IMG/VR virus record: IMGVR_UViG_3300032282_005642
Location: 1 to 20,950 of that record
Length of the DNA stretch: 20,950 nt
Source: a virus
Strand: one strand, 5' to 3'
Positions 5,935-13,707 of the stretch are shown here, in pieces (positions within the stretch are counted from its first letter, which is position 1; every line of letters starts with the position of its first letter). The position numbers and the translations under genes were made by a program. The notes beneath the pieces are model-generated. The model was not told where the DNA came from and did no database searches. It saw nothing but the letters and a program-made list of their open reading frames with translations.

Positions 5935-6329
5935 CAGTCCTGCTTCCGCGCCACCAGCTTGATCGACTCCCCAAGCGTGCTATTGAGGATGGTGCCAATC
6001 AAGCCGGTCTTACCGTAAGGCGTCCTCAACGACAGCACCTCAAACGGCACGGGGCTCTCCCCGGCAAACGTAAGCGTCCCAGTGCTGAGCACCCCAATGG
6101 CTGGATCAAAAGCCGTGGGTGACACGGCGTACCCCTCATAGATGGTGGTGGTCTGGTTCACACCGGGATAAACCACCTCATTGACGGTGGTGGCTTTGAG
6201 GAAAAGGGTGACGGTGACATCCTTATCAGCGGGCAGGACGTTGCCGGTGGCTGGATCGGTGTAGACCCCTGTGGTGGCGACTTTGAAGACAGCCGTGGCA
6301 TTTGCCACCGCAGATAGGGCCGAGGCCAT
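5934..6329 (-). CDS. Unrecognised minus-strand virion-type protein, possible head-tail adaptor
   Basis: A 131-residue protein translated with the gp10-like gene through a one-base stop/start overlap. It is beta-rich with a Thr/Val-rich composition: VFKVATTGVYTDPATGNVLP, then VTVTLFLKATTVNEVVYPGVNQTTTIYEGY, and a C-terminal GTILNSTLGESIKLVARKQD. No family is recognised. The genes next to gp10 homologues in other phages often encode a head-tail stopper or adaptor, so that role is possible. ATG 6329 is preferred over the longer TTG at 6365, because a GGAAACCTTG motif copy lies 18 bases upstream, and the extra 12 residues look like leader sequence. Confidence 0.55.
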   Translation of the reverse strand: MASALSAVANATAVFKVATTGVYTDPATGNVLPADKDVTVTLFLKATTVNEVVYPGVNQTTTIYEGYAVSPTAFDPAIGVLSTGTLTFAGESPVPFEVLSLRTPYGKTGLIGTILNSTLGESIKLVARKQD

Positions 6330-6347
6330 TGGCTGGTGCTCTTTACC

Positions 6348-6357
6348 CAAGGTTTCC
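6348..6357 (-). promoter_or_regulatory. GGNAACCTAG start-associated motif, copy F (minus strand)
   Basis: GGAAACCTTG on the minus strand, exactly 18 bases before ATG 6329, the same spacing as copies C and H. Its orientation follows the gene, showing strand specificity. Confidence 0.5.
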
Positions 6358-6360
6358 GCC

Positions 6361-6370
6361 GGCAACCTCG
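6361..6370 (+). promoter_or_regulatory. GGNAACCTAG start-associated motif, copy G
   Basis: GGCAACCTCG followed by GTATAGG ending 14 bases before GTG 6393, matching copy E. It lies back to back with copy F in the 63-base gap between divergent genes. Confidence 0.55.
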
Positions 6371-6392
6371 TGTATAGGCATTGCGCATACCT

Positions 6393-8927
6393 GTGGCAGA
6401 CCTCGGCACAGCCGTATTAACAATCGAGGTCGATCAAAAAGGCTTTGAAGCCAGCCTCGCGCAAGCAAAACAAACAATTCAACGCGAATTAGGCGGCACA
6501 ATCCAGACCGCCACGCAGCGTGGAGCACGAGGCAACCAAGGCGGAAATCGCGGTCGTGATGCCGAGCTTCGGGCCGCCTCCCAACTGCTGCGTCTGCGCA
6601 ACAGCATCAACATCCTTGAAGCCAACGGCGTAAACGTCTCCAAGCTTCGCACCCGCTTATCTGACCTTGAAACCCTAGCCGCCGACAAAAAATACAAAGC
6701 CCTCAAGCAAGAAGGCGAAGCACTCCGCCAAGTCGTATCACAAGAACAAAACCGTTTAAAAGTAAGCAATATAAATAAACGCAATGCTGAAGCACAGGTA
6801 AAACTTAGCGAAAAACAGAGCGCCGCTTCGGTGGCGCTTAATAAACAAAGAGATGCTGCATTTAGAAAAGGTGTTGCACAAGCGAAAAAAGATGCACAGT
6901 TTGCTGCTTCGTACGGTCCGCAATTACCAAAAACACCTAGCGGCAGTACCAGATCTGCCGAGGCTGCAGAACGAGCAGCCTTACGTGAAGGTAGACGCAT
7001 TGGACGCCTAAACGTAAGCCCTATTGGAGGTGGTGTTGCTTTCCCTGGTTCCCCAAAAGCCCTTGAAGCCGCTGCAGCAGCAGAAAGAAAACGCAATAAA
7101 GAATTAGATATAACTGCAGCCAAATTACAAAAAACAGCAGCCAGCGAACGAAAAGCCGCCTCACAGCGCCGCCGCGACATCATTTCAAACGTCGCCATCG
7201 GCGCCGGTTTCCCGCTGTTGTTCGGCCAAGGCTTTGGAGCTGCTGCAGGTGGCGCCCTTGGCGGCGGCATTGGTGGAGCACTTGGCGGCACAGCTGGCTT
7301 TGCGGGCTCCATTGTCGGCACCGCCCTCGGCCAAGCTTTTGATCAAGCCCTCCAAAAAGCGCAAGCGCTGGCGCAAGGACTTGACGACCCAATCAAAAAC
7401 TTTGATGCTCTACGCCAAGCAGCATTGCTATCTAGCAAAGCGGTGGAGCGCAATGCGGAAGCGTTGATTGCGGCTGGCCGAGAAGAGGAAGCCGCCGCAC
7501 TGATCCGCGCCGATCTCAACCGTACATTCGGCTCACCCGAAGCCGCCGCTGAATTCACAGCGGCTACCGACGAACTCAATCGCGCCTGGAGCCAAGCCAC
7601 AGTTTCGCTGACCGCATTTGTAGCCGGCCCGCTGGCACAGTTTTTGCGCGGTGTGTCTATCTTTTTGGGTGGCGGCCCCGCGGCAAGTGCAAAAGCAGAC
7701 GTTGCACGCGCTAGGCAGATTGCAGCCAGCAGCCCCGAAAAGCAAGCCCAGCTGGAGCGCTTGGTACGTCAACGTGGCGGCCGCCTAAACGAAGAGGGCA
7801 ACATCGCCGGCGCAGCATCCGTACCTATTTTCCGCGAGTACCTGAAACTCAACGGCGAGTTGACCGCTGAGCAGAAACAACAAAAGGCACTTACGGATGC
7901 ATTGAGCGAAGGTGCAGCCCGCACCGCAGAGGCAAACCGCCTGAACCTTGCAATTATTGAGGAAAGCGCCCGCGGCAATAAAGAAGCCGCCGCTCAAAAG
8001 GAGCTGGAACTCCTTGCGATTGAGAAAACCCGCCGTATAAACGCACTGCCCCAGACAGCGACTAATGTTGACCGGCAGCGTATTGACCAAGAGTTTGCGG
8101 AAAAACAGGCTAGTGCCGAAGAGAAGCTGACCGCAGCACGACAGGAACGCGCCCGCGCCACATTTGAAGAATTCCAAAAGCAACAACAGATTGAACGCAG
8201 CATCGCCAACACCCTCCAACTGCTTGGAGCACAGCGAGGCGAGTACCGCGACACGCTCCGCACAATCCAGCAAATTTCCACAACGATTAACGAAGCCCGT
8301 CAAAGAGAAGCTGAAATCGGCTTCCAAATCGACCAAGCCCGCCAAGGCGGCCGCGAAGAGGATGCTGCCCGCTTGGTGGAACAACAACGCACTGCCGCCA
8401 CCGAAACCCGCGCCCGCTTGGTTGAAGGCGCACTGGCACTGACCGAAGCCGGCGAAAGCCTACGCGACAACCTCCGCAGTTCTGTGCTGGAACTCGCCAA
8501 ACTCCAAAGCGGCGAAGGCGGCCTCAACAGATTCTTATCGCAGGGGCTTCAACAGCAACGTGCTGAACAGACAAATGCGGCCCTGCAACCATTCCTGCGC
8601 GAAGCACTGGGACGTTTCAGGCAGCTCATCCCTAATGCTGACCTGAGCAACATAAACCAAGTGTTGGGCGGTCGAACAACAGCGGAAGTCAACGCCAACA
8701 TCATCGACTTTATTGAGTCCGTAAACCGCGAATTCCAAGCCACCCAGAATGTGCAGGGCGCCCAAGCCGCTTTGCAGGAAGTCAACAAGGCCCTCGTGGA
8801 TGTCAACAGCCAGCTCCTCGGCGCCACACAGGCACTGGCGCAGAAGGAATGGGTCGTCAACATTGACGTAGTGAACCAGGCCGGTGGGGCCAGCACCGTC
8901 AACACCGTCAACTCCTTGGCCTCATGA
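6393..8927 (+). CDS. Tail tape measure protein
   Basis: An 844-residue protein that fixes tail length and is packed inside the tail tube. It has the hallmarks of the family. The N-terminus is LTIEVDQKGFEASLAQAKQTI; long Ala/Glu/Gln/Arg-rich coiled coils run through most of the length. A Gly/Ala-rich hydrophobic segment lies near residues 262-315 (NVAIGAGFPLLFGQGFGAAA...GGIGGALGG) and may insert in the host membrane. The C-terminus reads VVNQAGGASTVNTVNSLAS. GTG 6393 is chosen over TTG 6381 because its upstream TATAGG spacing equals that of the major tail gene. At about 0.15 nm per residue it would imply a tail near 125 nm. An AT-richer patch (about 6760-7140) interrupts the GC-rich gene. The stop overlaps the next start (ATGA). 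Confidence 0.88.
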   Translation: MADLGTAVLTIEVDQKGFEASLAQAKQTIQRELGGTIQTATQRGARGNQGGNRGRDAELRAASQLLRLRNSINILEANGVNVSKLRTRLSDLETLAADKKYKALKQEGEALRQVVSQEQNRLKVSNINKRNAEAQVKLSEKQSAASVALNKQRDAAFRKGVAQAKKDAQFAASYGPQLPKTPSGSTRSAEAAERAALREGRRIGRLNVSPIGGGVAFPGSPKALEAAAAAERKRNKELDITAAKLQKTAASERKAASQRRRDIISNVAIGAGFPLLFGQGFGAAAGGALGGGIGGALGGTAGFAGSIVGTALGQAFDQALQKAQALAQGLDDPIKNFDALRQAALLSSKAVERNAEALIAAGREEEAAALIRADLNRTFGSPEAAAEFTAATDELNRAWSQATVSLTAFVAGPLAQFLRGVSIFLGGGPAASAKADVARARQIAASSPEKQAQLERLVRQRGGRLNEEGNIAGAASVPIFREYLKLNGELTAEQKQQKALTDALSEGAARTAEANRLNLAIIEESARGNKEAAAQKELELLAIEKTRRINALPQTATNVDRQRIDQEFAEKQASAEEKLTAARQERARATFEEFQKQQQIERSIANTLQLLGAQRGEYRDTLRTIQQISTTINEARQREAEIGFQIDQARQGGREEDAARLVEQQRTAATETRARLVEGALALTEAGESLRDNLRSSVLELAKLQSGEGGLNRFLSQGLQQQRAEQTNAALQPFLREALGRFRQLIPNADLSNINQVLGGRTTAEVNANIIDFIESVNREFQATQNVQGAQAALQEVNKALVDVNSQLLGATQALAQKEWVVNIDVVNQAGGASTVNTVNSLAS

Positions 8928-9670
8928 CCCTCACACTCGGCGACTTCAGCTTTAACACGTTGACCGCCCAGCCGTTTGGCTACGCGGAAACGGACACGCA
9001 GGCGGGCCTCACTGCCCGCAAGTGGCGCATAGCGGGCCTGTGTACTGCCGCCGAATGGCAGGACTTACTGGATGTCTACGACGCCTGGCAATCAGACCGC
9101 AAGGAAGACGAGGACTCCCTCAAGAGCGGCGTGATCGGCACCACGGTCCCCCTGACCGCCAATGCCAACGGCATCACCTGGACGAGTGTGGCCTGCTGGT
9201 TCCTGAGCGCCCCAAGCGGCGAGCAGGCCGGCCCCTACATCAGCGTCGATGCCGAAGTCGTCGATGCCATCCAAGCACTGGAGGTTTTGCTCTACCAAGA
9301 GGAAAAAAACCAGCAACGTGAGGAGGCGCTGTTACCTGACCTCGGCACGGTGACCGTTGGCACCACGGTGATCACGCTCACCAAACCGATGGAGACCTAC
9401 GAAAACAACCCGCAGGTCGCGCTTACCGCAGCTGGATCGCATTACATCAGCGGCCCCTTGACGGCCTCCCGCATCCGCGACATCGAGGGCACCACCGACA
9501 CCCAAGGCTGGGAGGACCTCCTCGACTGGTTTGAGGCCATCGTCCAAACCACCCCCTCAACTGGAACGTGGTATCCCGTGAGCGCCCCAACCGCTAGCGC
9601 CGAGGCCATTATTGATTTGGGCGTCAAAACCACCCGCTATACAGTGACCTTGCGGCTGATCGAGATCTGA
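8924..9670 (+). CDS. Probable distal tail or baseplate protein with internal repeat
   Basis: A 248-residue protein directly after the tape measure, overlapping its stop by four bases, in the slot where siphoviruses encode distal tail proteins. No family is recognised with certainty. Two halves look related: LTARKWRIAGLCTAAEWQDL (residues 29-48, continuing to about 55) resembles the segment at 179-206 (LTASRIRDIEG...GWEDLLDWFEAI), suggesting an internal duplication or two copies of one fold. The closing strand (RYTVTLRLIEI) fits a beta-rich tail protein. Its stop overlaps the next start (TGATG), so the two proteins are probably made in step and act together. Confidence 0.55.
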   Translation: MTLTLGDFSFNTLTAQPFGYAETDTQAGLTARKWRIAGLCTAAEWQDLLDVYDAWQSDRKEDEDSLKSGVIGTTVPLTANANGITWTSVACWFLSAPSGEQAGPYISVDAEVVDAIQALEVLLYQEEKNQQREEALLPDLGTVTVGTTVITLTKPMETYENNPQVALTAAGSHYISGPLTASRIRDIEGTTDTQGWEDLLDWFEAIVQTTPSTGTWYPVSAPTASAEAIIDLGVKTTRYTVTLRLIEI

Positions 9671-12075
9671 TGACCATCGACATCCGCGCCCAAGTCATTT
9701 GCCGCATTGGGACCGAAGAGCCCGAGATCATTAGCGGCGGCTGGAGCGACGACCACGCCCAAGGCACCGGCCTCATCCGCACCCGCGGCGAACTCATCGT
9801 GCGGGGTCTCATCCGTCCCACGTTGGGCCAACAAGTAGACCTCGCTTATATCCAGCACGGCATTGCCTCTCGGGTGCCCCGCGCCCTCCGTGTGCTTGGA
9901 GCATTTGCGGACCCCTTCCGCAACCAAACCACGATGCAACTGGGGTGTGCGCTGACGCTGCGCGAAAACCTTGCCGGCGTCGAACCCCAAGACCTAACTG
10001 CCGACACCTGGAACGACCCCGCCAACGCGAACATTGTCTGCAGCGAGTTTGAGCAGGTCCCCATTTCTATCAGCGCCGCTTATGTGGCATCGGTCTGTGC
10101 GCAGAAGCTGGGCATCAACGTCCCCGGCGGCTTCCCGCTAACCAACTGGTTCACGGTAGCGCAGTTCGACTTAAGCCCCGGCTACGCCACAGTCCTCAGC
10201 GATCTGCTGGTGTCAGAAAGTTACATCGGCTATTTGGACGCGGCCGAAAACCTCCAAATCCAAAGCCTGCTGAATTTCACTGGAACCACAACCGTCATTG
10301 ACCCCACGCAGGTCATCGACGTTAGTGCGATCAACTCGGGCGACATCCCCGGCAACGCTGTATCCGCCTCCTACAGCTACAACCGCTTCAAAAACCAAGA
10401 AGAGGAATTGACCGAAGAGCAGCTGGAGCTACGCGACTGGGAAAAGGACGAAACCGTCGGCCCCCCAAGCCCCATCGTCATCAAATACGAGGGTGGAACC
10501 TACAGTCGCACGGTCACTCCAGTCACAACTGTCATTACCACCTACGACGACTTTGACCGTGTTACTAAGCGCGTTGAGACCACCAAAACTCACGTTGCCT
10601 CAACCAACCCCAGCTACATCAAGTGGTTTTCCGAACAAGGCCAGTCCTTTACGGATACCGATGACTTCATCATCAAAACCACCACTTTTGAGTACCAGTA
10701 CCAAGCGGACCAGCTTGTAGAAATCCCAACGCCCCCTCCGGGCAGCTGTTCCATTTTGTACGGCACAAACAAGGTTTTTGATCCCGAACGCGACAACAAG
10801 ATCCTCAGCCAAACCGAAGAAACACTCCAGTCCGAAATGGCCTTGGCTGGTGCATTAGCAATCACCGAGTATTCCGGCACGATCACGACGCCTTTAGGTG
10901 GAACAACGAACTGGGTATACAACCCAGCCCTTGAAACCGAGATTGTTGCCGAACTTGTCGTAACCACTTACGAGCAAGACCCCAAAACCGGAATCACCAA
11001 GACAATTACTACCCGCCAACAAGCCCAAGCCTTCACGCAATCGGGCCAGCAGGTGGGCGCGGAGGAAGCCCAAGACGCACTGGAAGATGCCTCTGTCGGC
11101 GATGTGGTGGAGCGCGGCAAGGCGCTGATCAATTTGGGCACGGTGGTGCAAACGCGTACCGACCGGCAATTTGGTTTGCAGCGCCGCCCCGGCCGCTCCG
11201 CCCGCCAAGCCAACTACCAACGCAAGTCCCAGCTGGAGAGCTTCTCGGATATTGTGTTTGTCACGGGCAACGTCACCAGCGGAAGCATCACCCGCTACAG
11301 CGTGCCGTACTCCTCCGACGATCGCATCACGGGCCTCGGGGGCCTGTCACCATCGGACGCCCCAGTCAAAGCAGCGGCCTATGCCCGCGCCCAAAACCAG
11401 TTGGCATTCGGCCACCGCAATGGGTTTTCCATCCAACTGGCAGCCACCGACATCCCGACATATCCGCTGGACCGCCTGATGGTTTCGGCGGCAGATACCG
11501 CTGCAGCCTACGTCTGCAACGGCACCAGCTGGAGCTTTGACAGCAACGGCATCGTCTGCAATACCGATGCCTTGTTCATCGGCGGCGTCGGCACCACCGA
11601 AACGGGCGGCTCGCTGTGGTTCCCGGTCCAGCCAGGCATCACGCTGCTGGGACCTGCCCCCGAGGTTTACCAAAACGTAAATCCCCAACCCGCCAACAGC
11701 ATTGAAGTCGGCGAAGAGTTCGACCCCCTCAATCCCCCGCCCACGTTCTGGGACGAGGACCTCCCGACCGACACCCCAGCCATCCCCACATACGAAACAG
11801 AAATTGAAGAGCTGGTGCCCCCGTGGCGCGAGGAGATTTCAAATACCTTTGTGGCCCGCACCACGATTGACGTAAGCCGCACCTATCCCAACATCCCCAC
11901 GATCCAGCCCGTTGCGCTGGTGACAAAGACCGCGATTAGCGTCAGGGCAGTGCCGCTACGCAATGTGGTGATTCCGGTGTTCACCAAGATCAGCGTCGAG
12001 GAACTCGGCGCCGCCGTCCGCGCTGAGCCGGTGGAGATGTTCACCATGTTCAGCTTCGGCGCATTTGTGTTCTAA
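9670..12075 (+). CDS. Large tail-tip or baseplate hub-like protein
   Basis: An 801-residue protein that follows the tape measure and the 248-residue tail protein. Position and size fit a tail-tip hub, the structure at the end of the tube. The N-terminal 240 residues (DIRAQVICRIG..., GGWSDDHAQGTGLIRTRGEL, AYVASVCAQKLGINVPGGF, GYATVLSDLLVSESYIGYLD) have the feel of gp27/gpD-type hub domains. A middle part is rich in Thr, Glu and Tyr with many predicted strands. The C-terminus holds a Pro-rich linker (about residues 680-715) and a last strand-rich segment ending in MFSFGAFVF. I see no peptidase or lysozyme motif. The assignment rests on position and general style. Confidence 0.5.
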   Translation: MTIDIRAQVICRIGTEEPEIISGGWSDDHAQGTGLIRTRGELIVRGLIRPTLGQQVDLAYIQHGIASRVPRALRVLGAFADPFRNQTTMQLGCALTLRENLAGVEPQDLTADTWNDPANANIVCSEFEQVPISISAAYVASVCAQKLGINVPGGFPLTNWFTVAQFDLSPGYATVLSDLLVSESYIGYLDAAENLQIQSLLNFTGTTTVIDPTQVIDVSAINSGDIPGNAVSASYSYNRFKNQEEELTEEQLELRDWEKDETVGPPSPIVIKYEGGTYSRTVTPVTTVITTYDDFDRVTKRVETTKTHVASTNPSYIKWFSEQGQSFTDTDDFIIKTTTFEYQYQADQLVEIPTPPPGSCSILYGTNKVFDPERDNKILSQTEETLQSEMALAGALAITEYSGTITTPLGGTTNWVYNPALETEIVAELVVTTYEQDPKTGITKTITTRQQAQAFTQSGQQVGAEEAQDALEDASVGDVVERGKALINLGTVVQTRTDRQFGLQRRPGRSARQANYQRKSQLESFSDIVFVTGNVTSGSITRYSVPYSSDDRITGLGGLSPSDAPVKAAAYARAQNQLAFGHRNGFSIQLAATDIPTYPLDRLMVSAADTAAAYVCNGTSWSFDSNGIVCNTDALFIGGVGTTETGGSLWFPVQPGITLLGPAPEVYQNVNPQPANSIEVGEEFDPLNPPPTFWDEDLPTDTPAIPTYETEIEELVPPWREEISNTFVARTTIDVSRTYPNIPTIQPVALVTKTAISVRAVPLRNVVIPVFTKISVEELGAAVRAEPVEMFTMFSFGAFVF

Positions 12076-12087
12076 TCCGCTGGTGCC

Positions 12088-13257
12088 ATGACCATTTCCT
12101 TCCTGCCAACTAGCACCTTCGGGGTTTACGGGTTGTCCCAACTGCTGGAAAGCCGCGGCACTTACGTGGTCATGCAGTTGCTGTACGTACCGCCCGAAAC
12201 ACCAGGCGACCGCACGCTTTGGACATGGCAGAACAACTGGAAAAACTACGCAGTCGCTGGAGCATTTAGCGGCACCGGCGGCAGCTTGAACCTAAGCACC
12301 CAAGGCGCCAGCCCCACCGTATCCGCAACGCTATACGAAGAAGCCACCAGCCAGTTTGCTGGAGCCTATACCGAGTTTGACCCTGCGTACCCAGACGGCG
12401 GTTACATCACTGTATTCAACAACAGCACCAATACTTATACCTACACGCACGCAGCTGTCTTTGCCATGCAAGGCAGCATCACTAGCCCCGACAACATCAT
12501 ATTTGACGAGACCTCGCTGTATCAGATTGGCACCGCGTACGACTTTGATACGGGCCAACCCGGAACAGCCACACTGGCGCCCTACAGCAGCAATCTGATG
12601 ACGTTTTTCTCATCATTTACGCTTACCGAAGGCTTTAACGGTTGGGTAACGGCAGACGAAAATACGACGCAATATGAAAATCCACCTTATCCAATTTTTT
12701 TCAGTTTATACGTACCACGCAACACACAAAACAACGCCAACGTACTAGACAACTACAAAACATTATTAGGTATTACTGAGACGGATACCACCACTAGCTT
12801 CTTGGCCGAACTCCTCAACGTAACCGGCACCGAACCCGATTTTGAAGCGGGCTGGAGCGGCTGGTCCACGTACCGCATAAACCGCTACAGCACAGCATCC
12901 TTTACACCAAAGTACACCTATACATCGCGTAGTGGAGAGTTTGTCACTACGTTTGATGGGGTGGATTACGAGGTTGTGGACAGCGGCACAGAGTTGTCGT
13001 ACTCCAACTACACCGAGTTTGTTTTTACGCCCCCTGCTGCAGGTTCTTTCACCTTCACACACATCGCTGTATTTGCCCATGAGGTGGATTCCCCGCCTCA
13101 GCAGGGCACTACCTACAATTATGCAGACACAAACAAATTGGTTGGTGTTATCAAACTGCCCGCTTCCGTCACGATGACAACGACAAGCGCCAACCGTGCA
13201 TATCCCTTTAAGTTCTCGTATATGTACCAAATGGATCAAACCATAACCGAGCTATGA
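12088..13257 (+). CDS. Unrecognised virion protein with two related domains
   Basis: A 389-residue Thr/Tyr/Ser/Asn-rich, strand-rich protein, typical of tail-tip or fibre-associated proteins. No family is recognised. An internal repeat is visible: NTYTYTHAAVFAMQ (residues 115-128) matches GSFTFTHIAVFAHE (residues 319-332), each preceded by a YTEF segment and a short aromatic strand. This suggests two copies of one beta-sandwich domain. The start lies 12 bases after the hub-like gene's stop, with no motif copy and no clear ribosome site. A stretch near 12600-12780 is AT-richer than its surroundings. Confidence 0.5.
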   Translation: MTISFLPTSTFGVYGLSQLLESRGTYVVMQLLYVPPETPGDRTLWTWQNNWKNYAVAGAFSGTGGSLNLSTQGASPTVSATLYEEATSQFAGAYTEFDPAYPDGGYITVFNNSTNTYTYTHAAVFAMQGSITSPDNIIFDETSLYQIGTAYDFDTGQPGTATLAPYSSNLMTFFSSFTLTEGFNGWVTADENTTQYENPPYPIFFSLYVPRNTQNNANVLDNYKTLLGITETDTTTSFLAELLNVTGTEPDFEAGWSGWSTYRINRYSTASFTPKYTYTSRSGEFVTTFDGVDYEVVDSGTELSYSNYTEFVFTPPAAGSFTFTHIAVFAHEVDSPPQQGTTYNYADTNKLVGVIKLPASVTMTTTSANRAYPFKFSYMYQMDQTITEL

Positions 13258-13268
13258 AGCTAGATTTG

Positions 13269-13278
13269 GGTAACTTAG
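13269..13278 (+). promoter_or_regulatory. GGNAACCTAG start-associated motif, copy H
   Basis: GGTAACTTAG, exactly 18 bases before ATG 13297, in the largest intergenic gap of the distal tail cluster (39 bases). Confidence 0.5.
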
Positions 13279-13296
13279 TACTGTAACGGACCTCTC

Positions 13297-13707
13297 ATGG
13301 CGATCACCACGACCATCAGCCAAGCCGAGCTGGCACGCTTGGCCGCAGCTGCCTATGAGGGTCTGAGCTACCGGATCTGCTTGGCACTGAATGGCGGCAG
13401 CGGCAAAACCGCCAACAGCACGGTGGCCCAGTGGGATACGGTCGAACTGAGCGGCAACGGCTACGCCCGCTTTGAGGGCACCATTGGCACTGGCAGCTGG
13501 GACAGCACCGACCTGCGCTACGAGATGCCGGTCATTGACGCCGAGTTCCAAGCCAGCGGTGGCACCCTCGCCTACGACACGGTGTATACCGTCATTGACA
13601 ACGGCGTAACCGAAACCCTCCACAGCATCATCGTCGAAGCCCCTTCGGTGACACTGGTGGATGGGGCCAGCATCATCTATCGCATCACCTTGGCGACGGA
13701 TGACTGA
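13297..13707 (+). CDS. Small beta-rich virion protein, unrecognised
   Basis: A 136-residue protein with a helical N-terminus (MAITTTISQAELARLAAAAY) and a strand-rich remainder: ARFEGTIGTGSWDSTDLRYE, then LAYDTVYTVIDNGVTETLHS and SIIYRITLATDD. It is coupled to the next gene by a TGATG overlap and preceded by copy H of the start motif. I do not recognise a family. Size, style and position suggest an accessory tail-tip or fibre-attachment protein, but no motif proves this. Codon use is GC-rich, unlike the body of the following gene. Confidence 0.5.
   Translation: MAITTTISQAELARLAAAAYEGLSYRICLALNGGSGKTANSTVAQWDTVELSGNGYARFEGTIGTGSWDSTDLRYEMPVIDAEFQASGGTLAYDTVYTVIDNGVTETLHSIIVEAPSVTLVDGASIIYRITLATDD

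Noticed and set aside
5401-6018. Plus-strand frame (205 codons) opposite the two minus-strand genes
   Set aside because: Arg/Pro/Leu/His-rich with no domain, while the minus strand encodes a recognisable gp10-like protein with a coupled partner.
6381-6392. TTG start for the tape measure
   Set aside because: GTG 6393 has the same distance from TATAGG as the ATG of the major tail gene.
6479-7321. Minus-strand frame (280 codons) opposite the tape measure
   Set aside because: Pro/Ala/Arg/Ser low-complexity sequence with no motif, a shadow of Ala/Gly-rich coding DNA.
7785-8387. Minus-strand frame (200 codons) opposite the tape measure
   Set aside because: Leu/Phe/Cys-rich shadow of Glu/Lys/Gln/Ala coding sequence; no recognisable domain.
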